Notes: generated from the letters alone by a model not told the origin. 64,000 nucleotides of DNA from Sphingosinicella sp. YJ22 (GCF_011320075.1 NZ_JAANPA010000010.1:1-64000), one strand, 5' to 3'. Shown: positions 19,920 through 29,994, counted from the stretch's first letter. Numbers and translations are program-made.

Positions 19920-19952
19920 GGCCGGCGCCCGTCCTCTCCGGGCGCCGGCCTT
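19920..19952 (+). terminator. Rho-independent terminator after the DUF465 gene
   Basis: A 12-bp perfect GC-rich stem (19920-19931 with 19939-19950), 7-base loop, then TTT. Confidence 0.8.
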
Positions 19953-20062
19953 TCATCAACGAAGTGACGTCGAACGCTTGACCGCCGCGACAATCGCGCC
20001 TTGACGCGCCTCGCAGGGCCTCACCACCCTATGCGCGTACACGTGAGGGATTGCCGCTCCAT

Positions 20063-22591
20063 ATGAAGCTTGTCGTCGTTGAATCGCCCGCCAAAGCGAA
20101 GACCATCGAGAAATATCTCGGCCCCGGCTACCGGGTGCTCGCCTCCTACGGCCACGTCCGCGACCTGCCGCCCAAGGACGGCTCGGTCGATCCGGACTCC
20201 GGCTTCGCCATGCAGTGGGAGACCTATGCGGACAAGACCAAGCAGGTCCGCGCCATCTCCGACGAGGCCAAGAAGGCCGACACCCTGATCCTCGCGACCG
20301 ACCCCGACCGCGAAGGCGAGGCGATCAGCTGGCACGTGCAGGAGATCCTGAGGAACCGCCGCATATTGCCCAAGCAGGTCGAGCGGGTGACGTTCAACGC
20401 CATCACCAAGTCGGCGGTCACCCAGGCGATGGAGAAGCCGCGCCAGCTCGACGAGGATCTGATCGACGCCTACCGCGCCCGCCGGGCGCTCGACTATCTC
20501 GTCGGCTTCACGCTCTCGCCGGTGCTGTGGCGCAAGCTTCCTGGCGCCAAGTCGGCCGGCCGGGTCCAGTCGGTGACCTTGCGCCTGATCGTCGACCGCG
20601 AGCGCGAGATCGAAATCTTCAAGCCGCAGGAATATTGGAGCGTCACCGCGACTCTGGCACAGGAGGGGACCGAGTTCCTCGCCCGCCTCGTCCGCTTCGA
20701 CGGCGACAAGATCGATCGCCTGACGATCGGCGACGAAGGCACGGCGATGCGCGCCAAGGCCGCGGTCGAGGCGGGGCGCTTCACCGTCGCCTCGGTCGAG
20801 ACCAAGCCGTTCACCCGCAATCCGCCCGCGCCGTTCACCACCTCGACGTTGCAGCAGGAAGCGGCGCGCAAGCTCGGCTTCTCGGCCAGCCACACGATGC
20901 GGGTGGCGCAGGATCTCTATGAGAGCGGCGCGATCACCTACATGCGAACCGATGGCGTGCAGATGGCGCCGGAGGCGATCCGCGACGCCCGCGCCGCGAT
21001 CGAGCGCCGCTTCGGCCCGCACAATGTGCCGAGCAAGCCGAGGGTATACGAGACCAAGGCCAAGAACGCGCAGGAAGCGCACGAGGCGATCCGGCCGACC
21101 GATTTCGAGCGCGACCATGTTGGCTCCGGCGATCAGGGCCGGCTGTACGAGCTCGTGTGGAAACGCGCGCTGGCGAGCCAGATGGAGTCGGCGCGGCTCG
21201 AGCGCACCACCGTCGAGCTGACCGACGAGAGCGGCAAGCATGCGCTTCGCGCCACCGGCCAGGTCGTGCTCTTCCCCGGCTTCCTCGGCCTCTACGAGGA
21301 AGGCCGCGACGACGAGGCGGCCGAGGACGAGCGCCGGCTGCCCAAGCTTCAGCAGGGCGACACGCCAGACAAACGCCGGGTCCATGCCGAGCAGCATTTC
21401 ACCCAGCCGCCGCCGCGCTACTCGGAAGCGAGCCTGGTCAAGAAGATGGAAGAGCTCGGCATCGGCAGGCCGTCCACCTACGCCGCGACCCTGCAGACTC
21501 TGAAGGACCGTTCCTACGTCCGCGCCGAGAAGAACCGCCTTCACCCGGAAGAGAGCGGCCGGCTTCTCACCGCCTTCCTCGAACGCTTCTTCGAGCGCTA
21601 TGTGAGCTACGATTTCACCGCCCATCTCGAGGACGAGCTCGACGACATTTCCGGCGGCCGGATGAACTGGCAGGCGGTGCTCGAGGAATTCTGGCGCGAC
21701 TTCAAGCCGAAGACCGCCGAGGTGATGGAGCAGAAGCCCTCCGACATCACCGCGGCGCTCGACGAGTTCCTCGCGCCCTTCCTGTTCCCGGACAAGGCCG
21801 ACGGTACTGATCCGCGCCTGTGCCCGGCCTGCGGCGAGGGCCGGCTCGGGCTGCGCGGCGGGCGCTTCGGCGCCTTCGTCGCCTGCTCCAACTATCCCGA
21901 GTGCCAGTTCACCCGCCGCTTCGCCCAGGGCGGTGAGGGCGCCGCGGAGGATACCGGCCCGCAGCTGCTCGGGCAGGACGACAGCGGCGTCGACGTGTCG
22001 CTGCGCACGGGTCGCTTCGGTCCTTACGTCCAGCTCGGCGACGCCAAGGACGCCAAGCGCTCGTCGGTGCCGAAGGACGTGCCGCTCGCCGACGTTGACC
22101 TCGGCTGGGCGCTGAAGTTGCTGTCGCTGCCGCGTGAGGTCGGCGCCCACCCAGAGAGTGGCAAGCCGATCACCGCGAGCATCGGCCGCTACGGGCCCTA
22201 TCTCGCCCATGACGGCGAATACGCCAAGCTCGGCTCGACCGCTGAGGTGTTCGAGACCGGCATGAACGCCGCCGTCGCCAAGCTCGCCGACGCTGCGGCC
22301 GGCGGTGGCCGGGGCCGCGGCTCGCGCGAGGCGCTGAAGGTTCTCGGCCCGCACCCGCGCACCGAGGCGGAGCTCAAGGTGATGGAGGGCCGCTTCGGCC
22401 CCTACGTCACTGACGGCACGACCAACGCGACCCTGCCCAAGACGGTGAAGCCGGAGGAGCTGACTCTGGAGGAAGCCGCCCAGCTGATCGACGAGCGCGC
22501 CGCCAAGGGGCCGGCCAAAGGCAAGGGCCGCAAGGCGCCCGCCAAGAAGGCCGCGCCGAAGAAAGCCGCCGCGAAGGGAAAGAAGAAGTGA
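20063..22591 (+). CDS. topA: DNA topoisomerase I
   Basis: Type IA topoisomerase that relaxes negative supercoils. It has a TOPRIM domain near the N-terminus (VVESPAKAKTIEKYL; ATDPDREGEAISWH), the active-site Tyr in AITYMRTDGVQM, and GRPSTYAATLQTL. One C4 zinc ribbon is present (CPACGEGRLGLRGGRFGAFVACSNYPEC). Three C-terminal repeats follow (GRFGPYVQLGD, GRYGPYLAHDG, GRFGPYVTDG), then a Lys/Ala-rich tail. ATG 20063 gives MKLVVVESPAKAK; a TTG at 20051 would add four residues. About 842 aa. Confidence 0.98.
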   Translation: MKLVVVESPAKAKTIEKYLGPGYRVLASYGHVRDLPPKDGSVDPDSGFAMQWETYADKTKQVRAISDEAKKADTLILATDPDREGEAISWHVQEILRNRRILPKQVERVTFNAITKSAVTQAMEKPRQLDEDLIDAYRARRALDYLVGFTLSPVLWRKLPGAKSAGRVQSVTLRLIVDREREIEIFKPQEYWSVTATLAQEGTEFLARLVRFDGDKIDRLTIGDEGTAMRAKAAVEAGRFTVASVETKPFTRNPPAPFTTSTLQQEAARKLGFSASHTMRVAQDLYESGAITYMRTDGVQMAPEAIRDARAAIERRFGPHNVPSKPRVYETKAKNAQEAHEAIRPTDFERDHVGSGDQGRLYELVWKRALASQMESARLERTTVELTDESGKHALRATGQVVLFPGFLGLYEEGRDDEAAEDERRLPKLQQGDTPDKRRVHAEQHFTQPPPRYSEASLVKKMEELGIGRPSTYAATLQTLKDRSYVRAEKNRLHPEESGRLLTAFLERFFERYVSYDFTAHLEDELDDISGGRMNWQAVLEEFWRDFKPKTAEVMEQKPSDITAALDEFLAPFLFPDKADGTDPRLCPACGEGRLGLRGGRFGAFVACSNYPECQFTRRFAQGGEGAAEDTGPQLLGQDDSGVDVSLRTGRFGPYVQLGDAKDAKRSSVPKDVPLADVDLGWALKLLSLPREVGAHPESGKPITASIGRYGPYLAHDGEYAKLGSTAEVFETGMNAAVAKLADAAAGGGRGRGSREALKVLGPHPRTEAELKVMEGRFGPYVTDGTTNATLPKTVKPEELTLEEAAQLIDERAAKGPAKGKGRKAPAKKAAPKKAAAKGKKK

Positions 22592-22596
22592 TCCAC

Positions 22597-23058
22597 ATGC
22601 GCTTGCTTTTGCTCACGCTCCTCGCGGCGACCGCCGCTTGCGGGCAGCAGAACGAGGCCCCCCCGGCGTCGACCGCAAACAGCTTGGGTTCTACCCAGCA
22701 ATCCAACGCGACCGAGTGGCAGACCACGCCGAGCGGAATCCGCTATCGCCGAATCAGCGGCGCCGGCACCGGCCCGAAGCCCAGCCAGACCGACACGGTG
22801 ACGATCCACTATGTCGGCAAGCTGATGGACGGCACCGAGTTCGACAGCTCGTTCCGCGCCGGCGAGCCGGTGACGATGGCGCTGCCGTCGCTCATCCCGG
22901 GCTGGCGCGAAGGCGTGCCGCTGATGAGCGTCGGCGACATCTACGAGTTCGTGATCCCGCCCGAGCTTGGCTACGGAGCCTCCGAGGCGGGTCCGATCCC
23001 GGCGAATTCGACGCTCCACTTCACCATCGGCCTGATCGGAATCGGCGGCCAGGGCTGA
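22597..23058 (+). CDS. FKBP-type peptidyl-prolyl isomerase, lipoprotein
   Basis: A 153-aa envelope prolyl isomerase. The signal MRLLLLTLLAATAACGQ has a lipobox with Cys about 15. The FKBP domain (about 45-150) has VTIHYVGKLMDGTEFDSSFRAGEPVTMAL, LIPGWREGVPLMSVGDIYEFVIPPELGYG and the C-terminal STLHFTIGLIGI. It starts six bases after the topA stop; a GTG at 22588, overlapping that stop, is possible. Role inferred: folding of exported proteins. Confidence 0.93.
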   Translation: MRLLLLTLLAATAACGQQNEAPPASTANSLGSTQQSNATEWQTTPSGIRYRRISGAGTGPKPSQTDTVTIHYVGKLMDGTEFDSSFRAGEPVTMALPSLIPGWREGVPLMSVGDIYEFVIPPELGYGASEAGPIPANSTLHFTIGLIGIGGQG

Positions 23059-23059
23059 C

Positions 23060-24289
23060 ATGCCCGGCCATGTCGACATCCTGATCGTCGGCGGTGGAGC
23101 GGCCGGAATCGCCGCGGCCCGCCGCCTCGCCGGCGGCCGCCACTCGGTCCTCCTGCTCGAAGCCGGCGACCGCCTCGGCGGCCGCGCGTTCACCACGAGC
23201 CTCGCGGGCATGAAGCTCGACCTCGGCTGCGGCTGGCTGCACTCCGCCGACCGCAATCCCTGGGCCAGGCTCGCCGAAGCCGAGGGATGGCCGATCGACA
23301 GGACCCCGCCCGCCTGGCGTGAGCAGTGGCAGGAGATCGGCTTCTCCGGGACCGAGCAACGCGACGCGCTCGCCGCCTTCGAGGCCTTCGATAAACGCCT
23401 TCGCGAAGAGGCCCCGCCCAGCGACCGCGCCGCCGATGCCCTCGAGCCGGGCTGTCGCTGGAACGCGTGGCTGGAGGCGCTGAGCGGCTACATCAACGGG
23501 GCCGAGCTCGGCTGCCTCTCGATCGCCGACTACCTTGCCTATGAGGACGCCGACAGCGACGTGAACTGGCGCCTGCCCGACGGCTACGGCGCGCTGGTCG
23601 CCGCCGCCGGCACTGACCTGCCGGTCCGGCTCGCCGCACCCGTCACCACCATCGACCGGCGAACGACGCCGCTGCGCGCGACCGGACCTTGGGGTTCAGT
23701 CACCGCCGACCGAGTCATCGTCGCGGTGCCGACCAATGTGCTGGCTGAGGAGAGGCTGCGGTTCGACCCGCCGCTTCCCGACAAGGTCGAGGCTGCCGCC
23801 GACCTGCCGCTCGGCCTCGCCAACAAGGCCTTCCTGCTTCTCGACCGCCCGGAGCCCTTCGAGCGGGACACCCAGTTGCTCGGAGACCCGCATGACCCGG
23901 CGACTGGCAGCTATTACCTCCGCCCGTTCGGCCGTCCGCTGATCGAATGCTTCTTCGGGGGCGCCGGCGCGCGAAGTCTGGAGACTGAGGGCGAGGGTGC
24001 CGCTGCCGACTTTGCCATTCAGCAACTGGTCGGACTGCTCGGCAGCGACACGCGCCGACGCCTCACCCCGCTCGCCGAAACGCGCTGGGGCGCCGATCCG
24101 CTGTTAGGCGGCTCCTACAGCCACGCCCTGCCGGGCAAGGCCGATGCCCGCGCCCGACTCGCCGCCTCGGTCGAAAACCGCATCTTCTTTGCTGGCGAAG
24201 CCTGCTCGGCGAGCGACTTCTCGACCGCCCATGGCGCCTACGCGACCGGGGTCGAAGCCGCCGAGGCGGCGATCGCCTCGCTCAGCTGA
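23060..24289 (+). CDS. FAD-dependent amine oxidase family protein
   Basis: A 409-aa flavoprotein with an N-terminal dinucleotide-binding motif (VDILIVGGGAAGIAAARRLAGG), LEAGDRLGGRAFT and the C-terminal FAD motif RIFFAGEACSASDFSTAHGAYATGVEAAE. This is the monoamine-oxidase/protoporphyrinogen-oxidase fold; the substrate cannot be told. It begins one base after the FKBP stop (TGACATG), and its 3' end overlaps the convergent moeB-like gene by 8 bases. Confidence 0.88.
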   Translation: MPGHVDILIVGGGAAGIAAARRLAGGRHSVLLLEAGDRLGGRAFTTSLAGMKLDLGCGWLHSADRNPWARLAEAEGWPIDRTPPAWREQWQEIGFSGTEQRDALAAFEAFDKRLREEAPPSDRAADALEPGCRWNAWLEALSGYINGAELGCLSIADYLAYEDADSDVNWRLPDGYGALVAAAGTDLPVRLAAPVTTIDRRTTPLRATGPWGSVTADRVIVAVPTNVLAEERLRFDPPLPDKVEAAADLPLGLANKAFLLLDRPEPFERDTQLLGDPHDPATGSYYLRPFGRPLIECFFGGAGARSLETEGEGAAADFAIQQLVGLLGSDTRRRLTPLAETRWGADPLLGGSYSHALPGKADARARLAASVENRIFFAGEACSASDFSTAHGAYATGVEAAEAAIASLS

Positions 24290-25046
24290 TTCCGCCGCAG
24301 CCTTTGCAGGCGGGATCCTTGACGATGCGCAAGGTCCGCATCGCCGGCTTGAGAGCGTCGAACATGTGGAGCTTGCCCCCCGGATACTCGCCGAAGCCGG
24401 TGATCGCTCGCACCGCTTCCAGCGCCGCGAAGATGCCGCCCATGCCCGCGACCGGCCCGAGCACGCCGAGCTCCGAGCAGCTGTCGCAATCGTCGGCGTC
24501 GAACGCGTCGCCAACATAGCAGCGGTAGCAGGGCCGATCCGGCTCCCAGCCGCGGAACGTGCCGATCTGGATCTGGAACTGGCCGATCGCCGCCGAAACC
24601 AGGGGAATGCGCGCCGCGGTGCAATGGTCCGACACCACCAGCCGAGTCGCGAAGTTGTCGGAGCCGTCGATCACCACGCCGGCGCCGGCGAGCAGCGCCG
24701 CGACATTGGCCTTCGTCAGCCGCTCGCGCCGAGCCTCGAACGCGACGTCCGGGTTGAGCCGCGCCGCCGCCTCGCCCGCCGCCTCGGCTTTCGCCCGGCC
24801 GATATCGGGGGTGCCGAACAGTATCTGGCGATGGAGATTGTCGAGGCTGACCTGGTCGTCGTCGATCACCGCCAGGCGGCCGACCCCGGCGGCGGCGAGA
24901 TATTGGATGGCCGGAGACCCGATCCCGCCGGCGCCGATCAGGGTGACCGACGCCGCGAGAAGCTTCTGCTGCCCGTGGCCGCCAATCTCCTTGAGGACGA
25001 TGTGCCGCGCGTAGCGGTCGAGCTGCGCGTCGCTGAGCTCGATCAC
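24282..25046 (-). CDS. moeB: MoeB/ThiF/HesA-family adenylyltransferase
   Basis: An E1-like enzyme that adenylates the C-terminal glycine of a sulfur-carrier protein such as MoaD or ThiS. The 254-aa protein shows [23 protein letters not shown] (ATP loop), [14 protein letters not shown] and [17 protein letters not shown]. Zinc-ribbon cysteines occur in PCYRCYVG and ACKGCGG. No rhodanese domain is fused. The GTG start at 25046 overlaps the dut stop as GTGA. MoeB versus ThiF cannot be separated with certainty. Confidence 0.88.
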   Translation of the reverse strand: MIELSDAQLDRYARHIVLKEIGGHGQQKLLAASVTLIGAGGIGSPAIQYLAAAGVGRLAVIDDDQVSLDNLHRQILFGTPDIGRAKAEAAGEAAARLNPDVAFEARRERLTKANVAALLAGAGVVIDGSDNFATRLVVSDHCTAARIPLVSAAIGQFQIQIGTFRGWEPDRPCYRCYVGDAFDADDCDSCSELGVLGPVAGMGGIFAALEAVRAITGFGEYPGGKLHMFDALKPAMRTLRIVKDPACKGCGGIS

Positions 25047-25480
25047 CGTCCGGTCGAGCCGAAGCCGCCGGTCCCGCGGGACGTCGTTTCGAGCTCATCC
25101 ATCTCGGTGAAGCGCGCCTGAAGCACCGGCGCGGGCACGAGCTGGGCGATGCGCTCGCCGCGGCGGACCTCGAACGGCTCGCTGCCGAGGTTGGCGAGGA
25201 TGACCTTCACTTCGCCGCGATAGTCGCTGTCGATCGTGCCGGGGGTGTTGAGGCAGGTGACGCCGTGCTTGAGCGCCAGGCCGGAGCGCGGCCGGACCTG
25301 GACCTCGTAGCCATGCGGGATGGCGATGGCGAAGCCGGTGGCGACGGCATGGCGCGCACCGGGCGCCAGCGTCACGCCCTCGGCGGCGACGACGTCCAGG
25401 CCCGCGGCATGCTCGGTCGCATAAGCGGGAAGGGGCAGGCCCTCGCCATGGACCAGCCGCTTCAGTTGGATGTCGATCAT
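25043..25480 (-). CDS. dut: Deoxyuridine 5'-triphosphate nucleotidohydrolase
   Basis: dUTPase hydrolyses dUTP to dUMP, keeping uracil out of DNA and supplying thymidylate synthesis. The five motifs are in order: AGLDVVAA (1), [11 protein letters not shown] (2), [14 protein letters not shown] (3), [10 protein letters not shown] (4) and [10 protein letters not shown] (5, near the C-terminus). At 145 aa it is a standard trimeric dUTPase. It is followed by the coupled moeB gene. Confidence 0.97.
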   Translation of the reverse strand: MIDIQLKRLVHGEGLPLPAYATEHAAGLDVVAAEGVTLAPGARHAVATGFAIAIPHGYEVQVRPRSGLALKHGVTCLNTPGTIDSDYRGEVKVILANLGSEPFEVRRGERIAQLVPAPVLQARFTEMDELETTSRGTGGFGSTGR

Positions 25481-25552
25481 CGCCGCTCCCTGACTTCTAA
25501 CATGGGATCGACGGCGTAGCGGCCCGGTCCCGGCGCCGCAAACGGGATTCCG

Positions 25553-26737
25553 TCAGTCGCGCAGCGCCTCGGCGATGCGGGCGGCGAGCTGGCGCGCGAC
25601 CGCGGCCTTGGACATATGGTCCCAGCTTTCCGTGCCGTTGCGCGTGACGAGATGGACGCAATTGTCGTCGCCGCCCATCACGTCGCCCGACACGTCGTTG
25701 GCGACGATCCAGTCGGCGCCCTTGCGGTCGAGCTTGGCACGGGCATGATCCACCACCGCCTCCGTCTCGGCGGCGAAGCCGATGAGCAGGCGCGGGCGTT
25801 CGGGCGAGGCGCCGAGCTCCGCGAGCAGGTCCGGATTCTCGACGAAGCGCAGGCCGGAAAGCCCGCCGTCCTGCTTCTTGAGCTTGTGCGGCGACGCCTC
25901 GACCCGCCAATCGGCGACCGCGGCGACCATCACCGCGGCATCGGCCGGGAGGCTCGTTTGCAGCGCGTCCTGCATCTGCGCCGCGGTCTCGACGTCGACG
26001 CGGTCCACGCCGGCGGGCGTTGCGAGCGCGACCGGGCCGGCGATCAGGGTGACTCGGGCGCCGATGCCGGCGAGCGCCTCGGCGATGGCGAAGCCCTGCT
26101 TGCCGGACGACCGGTTGGCGAGGACCCGCACCGGGTCGATCGGCTCGTGGGTCGGACCGGCGGTGACGACGACATGCCTGCCCGACAGCGCGCCCGATCC
26201 ACCGAGCGCCGCTGAGATGGCCTCAAGGATGCGCTCCGGCTCGGGCAGCCGTCCCGGCCCATATTCACCGCAGGCCATGTCGCCCTCGTCGGGCTCCAGC
26301 ACCGTGACTCCGTCTCCGCGCAGCCGCTCGATGTTGCGCTGCGTCGCGGCATGAAGCCACATCCGGACGTTCATCGCCGGGCAGGCGAGCACTTTCTTGT
26401 CGGTCGCCAACAGCAGGGTAGAGGCGAGATCATCGGCCGCGCCCGTGGCCATTTTCGAAAGGAGATCCGCCGTCGCCGGGCAGACCACGACCAGGTCGGC
26501 CTCGCGGCTGAGCTGGATATGGCCCATCTCCGCCTCGTCCTTGAGGTCCCACAGCGAGGTGTGGACCGGCTGCTCGGACAAGGCCGCGAGGGTCATCGGC
26601 GTCACGAACTGCGCCCCGCCCTCGGTCAGCACGCAGCGCACCGAAGCGCCCGCCTTGCGGATCAGCCGGACGAGCTCGCACGCCTTGTAGGCCGCGATTC
26701 CGCCGCCGACGATCAGGAGGATGCGCTTGCCCTGCAT
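25553..26737 (-). CDS. coaBC: Bifunctional phosphopantothenoylcysteine decarboxylase / phosphopantothenate-cysteine ligase
   Basis: CoaBC catalyses two steps of coenzyme A synthesis. The N-terminal FMN-dependent CoaC domain (about 1-175) has GGGIAAYKACELVR, the active-site His in IQLSREADLVVV (HIQLS), PAMNVRMW and the lid Cys in DMACGEYGPGRLPE. The C-terminal CoaB domain (about 185-390) has VTAGPTHEPIDPVR, NRSSGKQGFAIAEAL, LKKQDG and VANDVSG. The 394-aa length is normal. Confidence 0.96.
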   Translation of the reverse strand: MQGKRILLIVGGGIAAYKACELVRLIRKAGASVRCVLTEGGAQFVTPMTLAALSEQPVHTSLWDLKDEAEMGHIQLSREADLVVVCPATADLLSKMATGAADDLASTLLLATDKKVLACPAMNVRMWLHAATQRNIERLRGDGVTVLEPDEGDMACGEYGPGRLPEPERILEAISAALGGSGALSGRHVVVTAGPTHEPIDPVRVLANRSSGKQGFAIAEALAGIGARVTLIAGPVALATPAGVDRVDVETAAQMQDALQTSLPADAAVMVAAVADWRVEASPHKLKKQDGGLSGLRFVENPDLLAELGASPERPRLLIGFAAETEAVVDHARAKLDRKGADWIVANDVSGDVMGGDDNCVHLVTRNGTESWDHMSKAAVARQLAARIAEALRD

Positions 26738-26741
26738 GAGC

Positions 26742-28274
26742 TCAAGTTAGGATTAACAGTCCCGCCACGCCAGCCGCGGCGCCGAGCAGCGCGGTGACGG
26801 CGTAGCGCAGCCAGCCGAACGGGCGGATCACCATGACTTCGGGGAGCGGGACCGGCGGCGGCGCGGCGCCGGGCGGCGGATAATAATAGTCGATTCGGCG
26901 GATGAGCTCGGGGATCTTGGCGAAGGTCTTCACATGCTCGATGATCGCGTCCGCGGCGCGCGTCTCGGGGCCGAGTTCGCTGCGCACCCATTCCTCGATG
27001 AACGGGGCGGCGGTCTCCCACATGTTGATGTCGGGATTGAGGTTGGTCGCGACGCCTTCCTCCATCACCATCGTCTTCTGCAGGAGCAGCAGGTGCGGCT
27101 GGACCGGCATGTCGAAGTCGCGGGTGATCTTGAACAGGCCCTCGAGCATGTGGCCGATCGAGATGTCCTTGACCGGAAGGCCGCGGATCGGCTCGCCGAC
27201 GGCGCGCAGAGCGGTCACGAACTCGTCGATATTGTGGTGGCCGGGGACGTACTGCGCCTCGAAATGGATCTCGGCGACCCGGCGGTAATTGCCGGTGATC
27301 AGGCCGTAGAGGATCTCGGCGAGCCACAGCCGTGCCTGGCGGTCGATCCGGCCCATGATTCCGAAGTCGACGGCGGCGAGGCGGCCGTCGGCGAGCGCGA
27401 ACAGATTGCCCTGGTGAAGGTCGGCATGGAAGAATCCGTCGACCACCGCCTGGCGAAGGAAGGCGCGGACCAGGATCCGGGCGAGCTGCGGCAGATCATG
27501 GCCGGCGGCGATCAGAGCGTCGCGCTCGGTCAATTTGATGCCGTCGATCCATTCGAGCGTCAGGACGCGCTGGGCGGTTCGGCTCCAGTCGATGTCGGGA
27601 ACGTGAAACGCGCTCTCGGGCAGCATGTTCTCGCGCAGCTCGGAGGCCGAGGCGGCCTCCCGCCTGAGGTCCAGCTCGCGCGCCGTCCACTGCTTGAACA
27701 TCGCGATCGTGGCGCGGGGGCGCAGCCGAGCGACCTCGCCGCCCATCGCCTCGACCTGGGCGGCGGCCCATTCATAGGTCTCGATCGCCTTCTCGAACTC
27801 TTCCTCGATGCCCGGGCGCAATACCTTGACCGCAACCTGACGACCGTCAGTGGTGATGGCGCGGTGGACCTGGGCAATCGAGGCGGCGCCGACCGGCACC
27901 TCGTCGAATTCGAGGAACAGCTCCTCGATCGGTTTGCCGAGCGCCTGCTCGACGGCAGCTCGGATGAGCGGGAAGGGCGCCGGCGGAAGCCGGTCCTGAA
28001 GCAACTGGAGCTCGAGCGCGGCCTGCTCGCCGACCAGGTCGGCGCGGGTCGCCAGCGCCTGGCCGAACTTGATTGCCGCCGGGCCGACCGCGACGAACGC
28101 GTCGGCATAAGCCGGTTTGGCCGGGACGCGGGTGCCGAAGCGGGCGAGACGGGCGATGCGACGAACGACTCGCGGGGTGCTTGGATCGCGCTCAACCGGA
28201 GCCAGAACCCCGTGCCGCGCCAGCACCCGGCCCCATTTGAGGAGCCGCAACAGATGGACGGTCGGCTGGGTCAT
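26742..28274 (-). CDS. ubiB: UbiB ubiquinone biosynthesis atypical kinase-like protein
   Basis: Membrane-bound ADCK/UbiB ATPase needed for ubiquinone synthesis. The 510-aa protein has the family KxGQ motif (AAIKFGQALATRADL), VPVGAASIAQVHRA (A-rich loop), VAVKVLRPGIEEEF, GFFHADLHQGNLF and AVDFGIMGRID (DFG). Hydrophobic C-terminal helices end in LLGAAAGVAGLLIL. It directly follows ubiE, so the two quinone genes form one transcript. Confidence 0.95.
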   Translation of the reverse strand: MTQPTVHLLRLLKWGRVLARHGVLAPVERDPSTPRVVRRIARLARFGTRVPAKPAYADAFVAVGPAAIKFGQALATRADLVGEQAALELQLLQDRLPPAPFPLIRAAVEQALGKPIEELFLEFDEVPVGAASIAQVHRAITTDGRQVAVKVLRPGIEEEFEKAIETYEWAAAQVEAMGGEVARLRPRATIAMFKQWTARELDLRREAASASELRENMLPESAFHVPDIDWSRTAQRVLTLEWIDGIKLTERDALIAAGHDLPQLARILVRAFLRQAVVDGFFHADLHQGNLFALADGRLAAVDFGIMGRIDRQARLWLAEILYGLITGNYRRVAEIHFEAQYVPGHHNIDEFVTALRAVGEPIRGLPVKDISIGHMLEGLFKITRDFDMPVQPHLLLLQKTMVMEEGVATNLNPDINMWETAAPFIEEWVRSELGPETRAADAIIEHVKTFAKIPELIRRIDYYYPPPGAAPPPVPLPEVMVIRPFGWLRYAVTALLGAAAGVAGLLILT

Positions 28275-28287
28275 GCGCCGGGGCGGC

Positions 28288-29016
28288 TCACAGCTTCCAG
28301 CCGCTGTGGATGGCGACGAGGCCGCCGAGGATCGACTCGGCCTTGACGTTGGCGAAGCCGGCGGCGCCGATCATCCGCGCGAATTCGGGCATGGCCGGGA
28401 AGCGCTCGATCGACTCGATCAGGTAGCGATAGCTGTCGGAATCCTTGGCGACGATCCGGCCGATCCGCGGCACCAGGTTGCGCGAATAGCTGCGGTAGAT
28501 TTCGGAGAAGCCCGGCCAGGTCGTGGTCGAGAATTCGAGGCAGAAGAAGCGGCCGCCGCGCTTCATCACGCGATGCGCTTCCTTCAACGCCTGGTCGATA
28601 TGGGTGACGTTCCGGATCCCGAAGGCGATCGTGTAGGCGTCGAAGCTCCTGTCGGCGAAGCTCAATTTCTCGGCATTCTGCTCTGCCCAGGCCAGTCCCT
28701 CGATGCGGCGCCGCTTGGCGCGTTCCATGCCGACGGCGAGCATCTCGGGGTTGATGTCGGCGACGGTGACCGCGGCGCCGCGGCTGGCCATTCGAAAGGC
28801 GATGTCGCCAGTGCCGCCGGCCATGTCGAGGATCGCTTCGCCGGCGCGCGGCCGAACGCGGCGGACGAAATCGTCCTTCCAAAGCCGGTGAAGGCCGCCC
28901 GACATGAGGTCGTTCATCAGGTCGTAGCTGCCCGCGACGCTTGAGAAGACGCCGCGCACGCGGGCCGTCTTTTCCTCGGGCGCCACCTGCTCGTGGCCGA
29001 AAGACACCTTGTCCAT
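28288..29016 (-). CDS. ubiE: Ubiquinone/menaquinone C-methyltransferase UbiE
   Basis: SAM-dependent C-methyltransferase of ubiquinone synthesis. The 242-aa protein shows VFSSVAGSYDLMNDLMSGGLHRLWKD at the N-terminus, the SAM-binding LDMAGGTGDIAFR, ADINPEML and the UbiE signature FGIRNVTHIDQALKEAHRVMKRGG. It is divergent from mutM, 59 bases away, and followed by ubiB after 13 bases. Confidence 0.96.
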   Translation of the reverse strand: MDKVSFGHEQVAPEEKTARVRGVFSSVAGSYDLMNDLMSGGLHRLWKDDFVRRVRPRAGEAILDMAGGTGDIAFRMASRGAAVTVADINPEMLAVGMERAKRRRIEGLAWAEQNAEKLSFADRSFDAYTIAFGIRNVTHIDQALKEAHRVMKRGGRFFCLEFSTTTWPGFSEIYRSYSRNLVPRIGRIVAKDSDSYRYLIESIERFPAMPEFARMIGAAGFANVKAESILGGLVAIHSGWKL

Positions 29017-29075
29017 GGGCGCGCGCTCTAGCAGGGGAGGGCGTTGATGTGCACTCCCCGTTTGAAGGCATAATC

Positions 29076-29888
29076 TTGCCTGAGCTTCCCGAAGTCGAAA
29101 CCACGGTCCGCGGTCTGCGGCCGGTGCTCGAGGGCCAGCGACTCGTCTCCGTCGAGACTCGGCGCCCGGACATGCGCGCGCCGTTCCCCCCCGACCTGCG
29201 CCAGCGGCTCACCGGCGCGCGGGTCACCGGCCTTGGCCGGCGCGCAAAATATGGCCTGATCGACACCGACCGCGGCGACACCTGCATCTTCCATCTCGGC
29301 ATGTCGGGGCGCTGGCGGATCGATCCGGCCGAGATCGGCCGCCACGACCATTTCGTCATCGACACCGCGGAGGGGAGGCGGCTGGCGCTCAACGATCCGC
29401 GCCGGTTCGGCTTCGTGGACCTGGCGCCGACCGGCGATCTCGCAGCCTATCCCCCTTTCGCCGCGATGGGACCGGAGCCGTTGTCGGACGGCTTCGACGG
29501 CGCCTATCTCGCGCGCGCCTTCGACGGCCGGATCGCACCGGTGAAAGCGCTTCTGCTCGATCAGCGAGTCGTCGCCGGCCTCGGCAACATCTATGTCTGC
29601 GAAGCGCTCCACATGGCCGGGATCGCGCCGAGCCGGGAGGCGGGACGGATCGCCCGCGTTCGACTCGACCGGCTCGCCCAAGCGGTGAAGGAGGTACTGG
29701 TCGCCGCGATCGAGGCGGGCGGATCGAGCCTGCGCGACTATGCCCGTCCGGACGGCAATCTCGGCTATTTCTCCAAGCAATTCCTGGTCTATGGCCGGGA
29801 AGGACAGGCCTGCGCCTGCGGGTCGCCGGTGCGCCGCCGGACCGACAGCGGCCGCTCCACTTTCTATTGTCCGCGCTGTCAGCGATGA
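29076..29888 (+). CDS. mutM: Formamidopyrimidine-DNA glycosylase
   Basis: MutM/Fpg removes 8-oxoguanine and formamidopyrimidines and nicks DNA. Catalysis needs Pro right after the initiator, so TTG 29076 (encoding M-PELPEVETT) is the start, with GAAGG at 29063-29067 as ribosome-binding site. P2 and E3 are present, with RRAKYGLI, NDPRRFGF, the helix-two-turn-helix VVAGLGNIYVCEALHMAGI and a zinc finger CACGSPVRR...FYCPRCQ at the C-terminus. About 270 aa. Confidence 0.96.
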   Translation: MPELPEVETTVRGLRPVLEGQRLVSVETRRPDMRAPFPPDLRQRLTGARVTGLGRRAKYGLIDTDRGDTCIFHLGMSGRWRIDPAEIGRHDHFVIDTAEGRRLALNDPRRFGFVDLAPTGDLAAYPPFAAMGPEPLSDGFDGAYLARAFDGRIAPVKALLLDQRVVAGLGNIYVCEALHMAGIAPSREAGRIARVRLDRLAQAVKEVLVAAIEAGGSSLRDYARPDGNLGYFSKQFLVYGREGQACACGSPVRRRTDSGRSTFYCPRCQR

Positions 29889-29994
29889 CGGTCGCGGCCA
29901 CCCTTGACCTTGGCGGCGCCCTCCCTTAGATGCGCCCGCTCGTTCGGGTGCGCTGCGCCCCGCGATTTTCAGATTTCGAAGAGGCACTTGAAGC

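Noticed and set aside
20021-22354. 777-codon open frame antisense to topA
   Set aside because: Arg/Gly/Ala/Leu-rich mirror of a high-GC gene with no domain; topA itself is intact.
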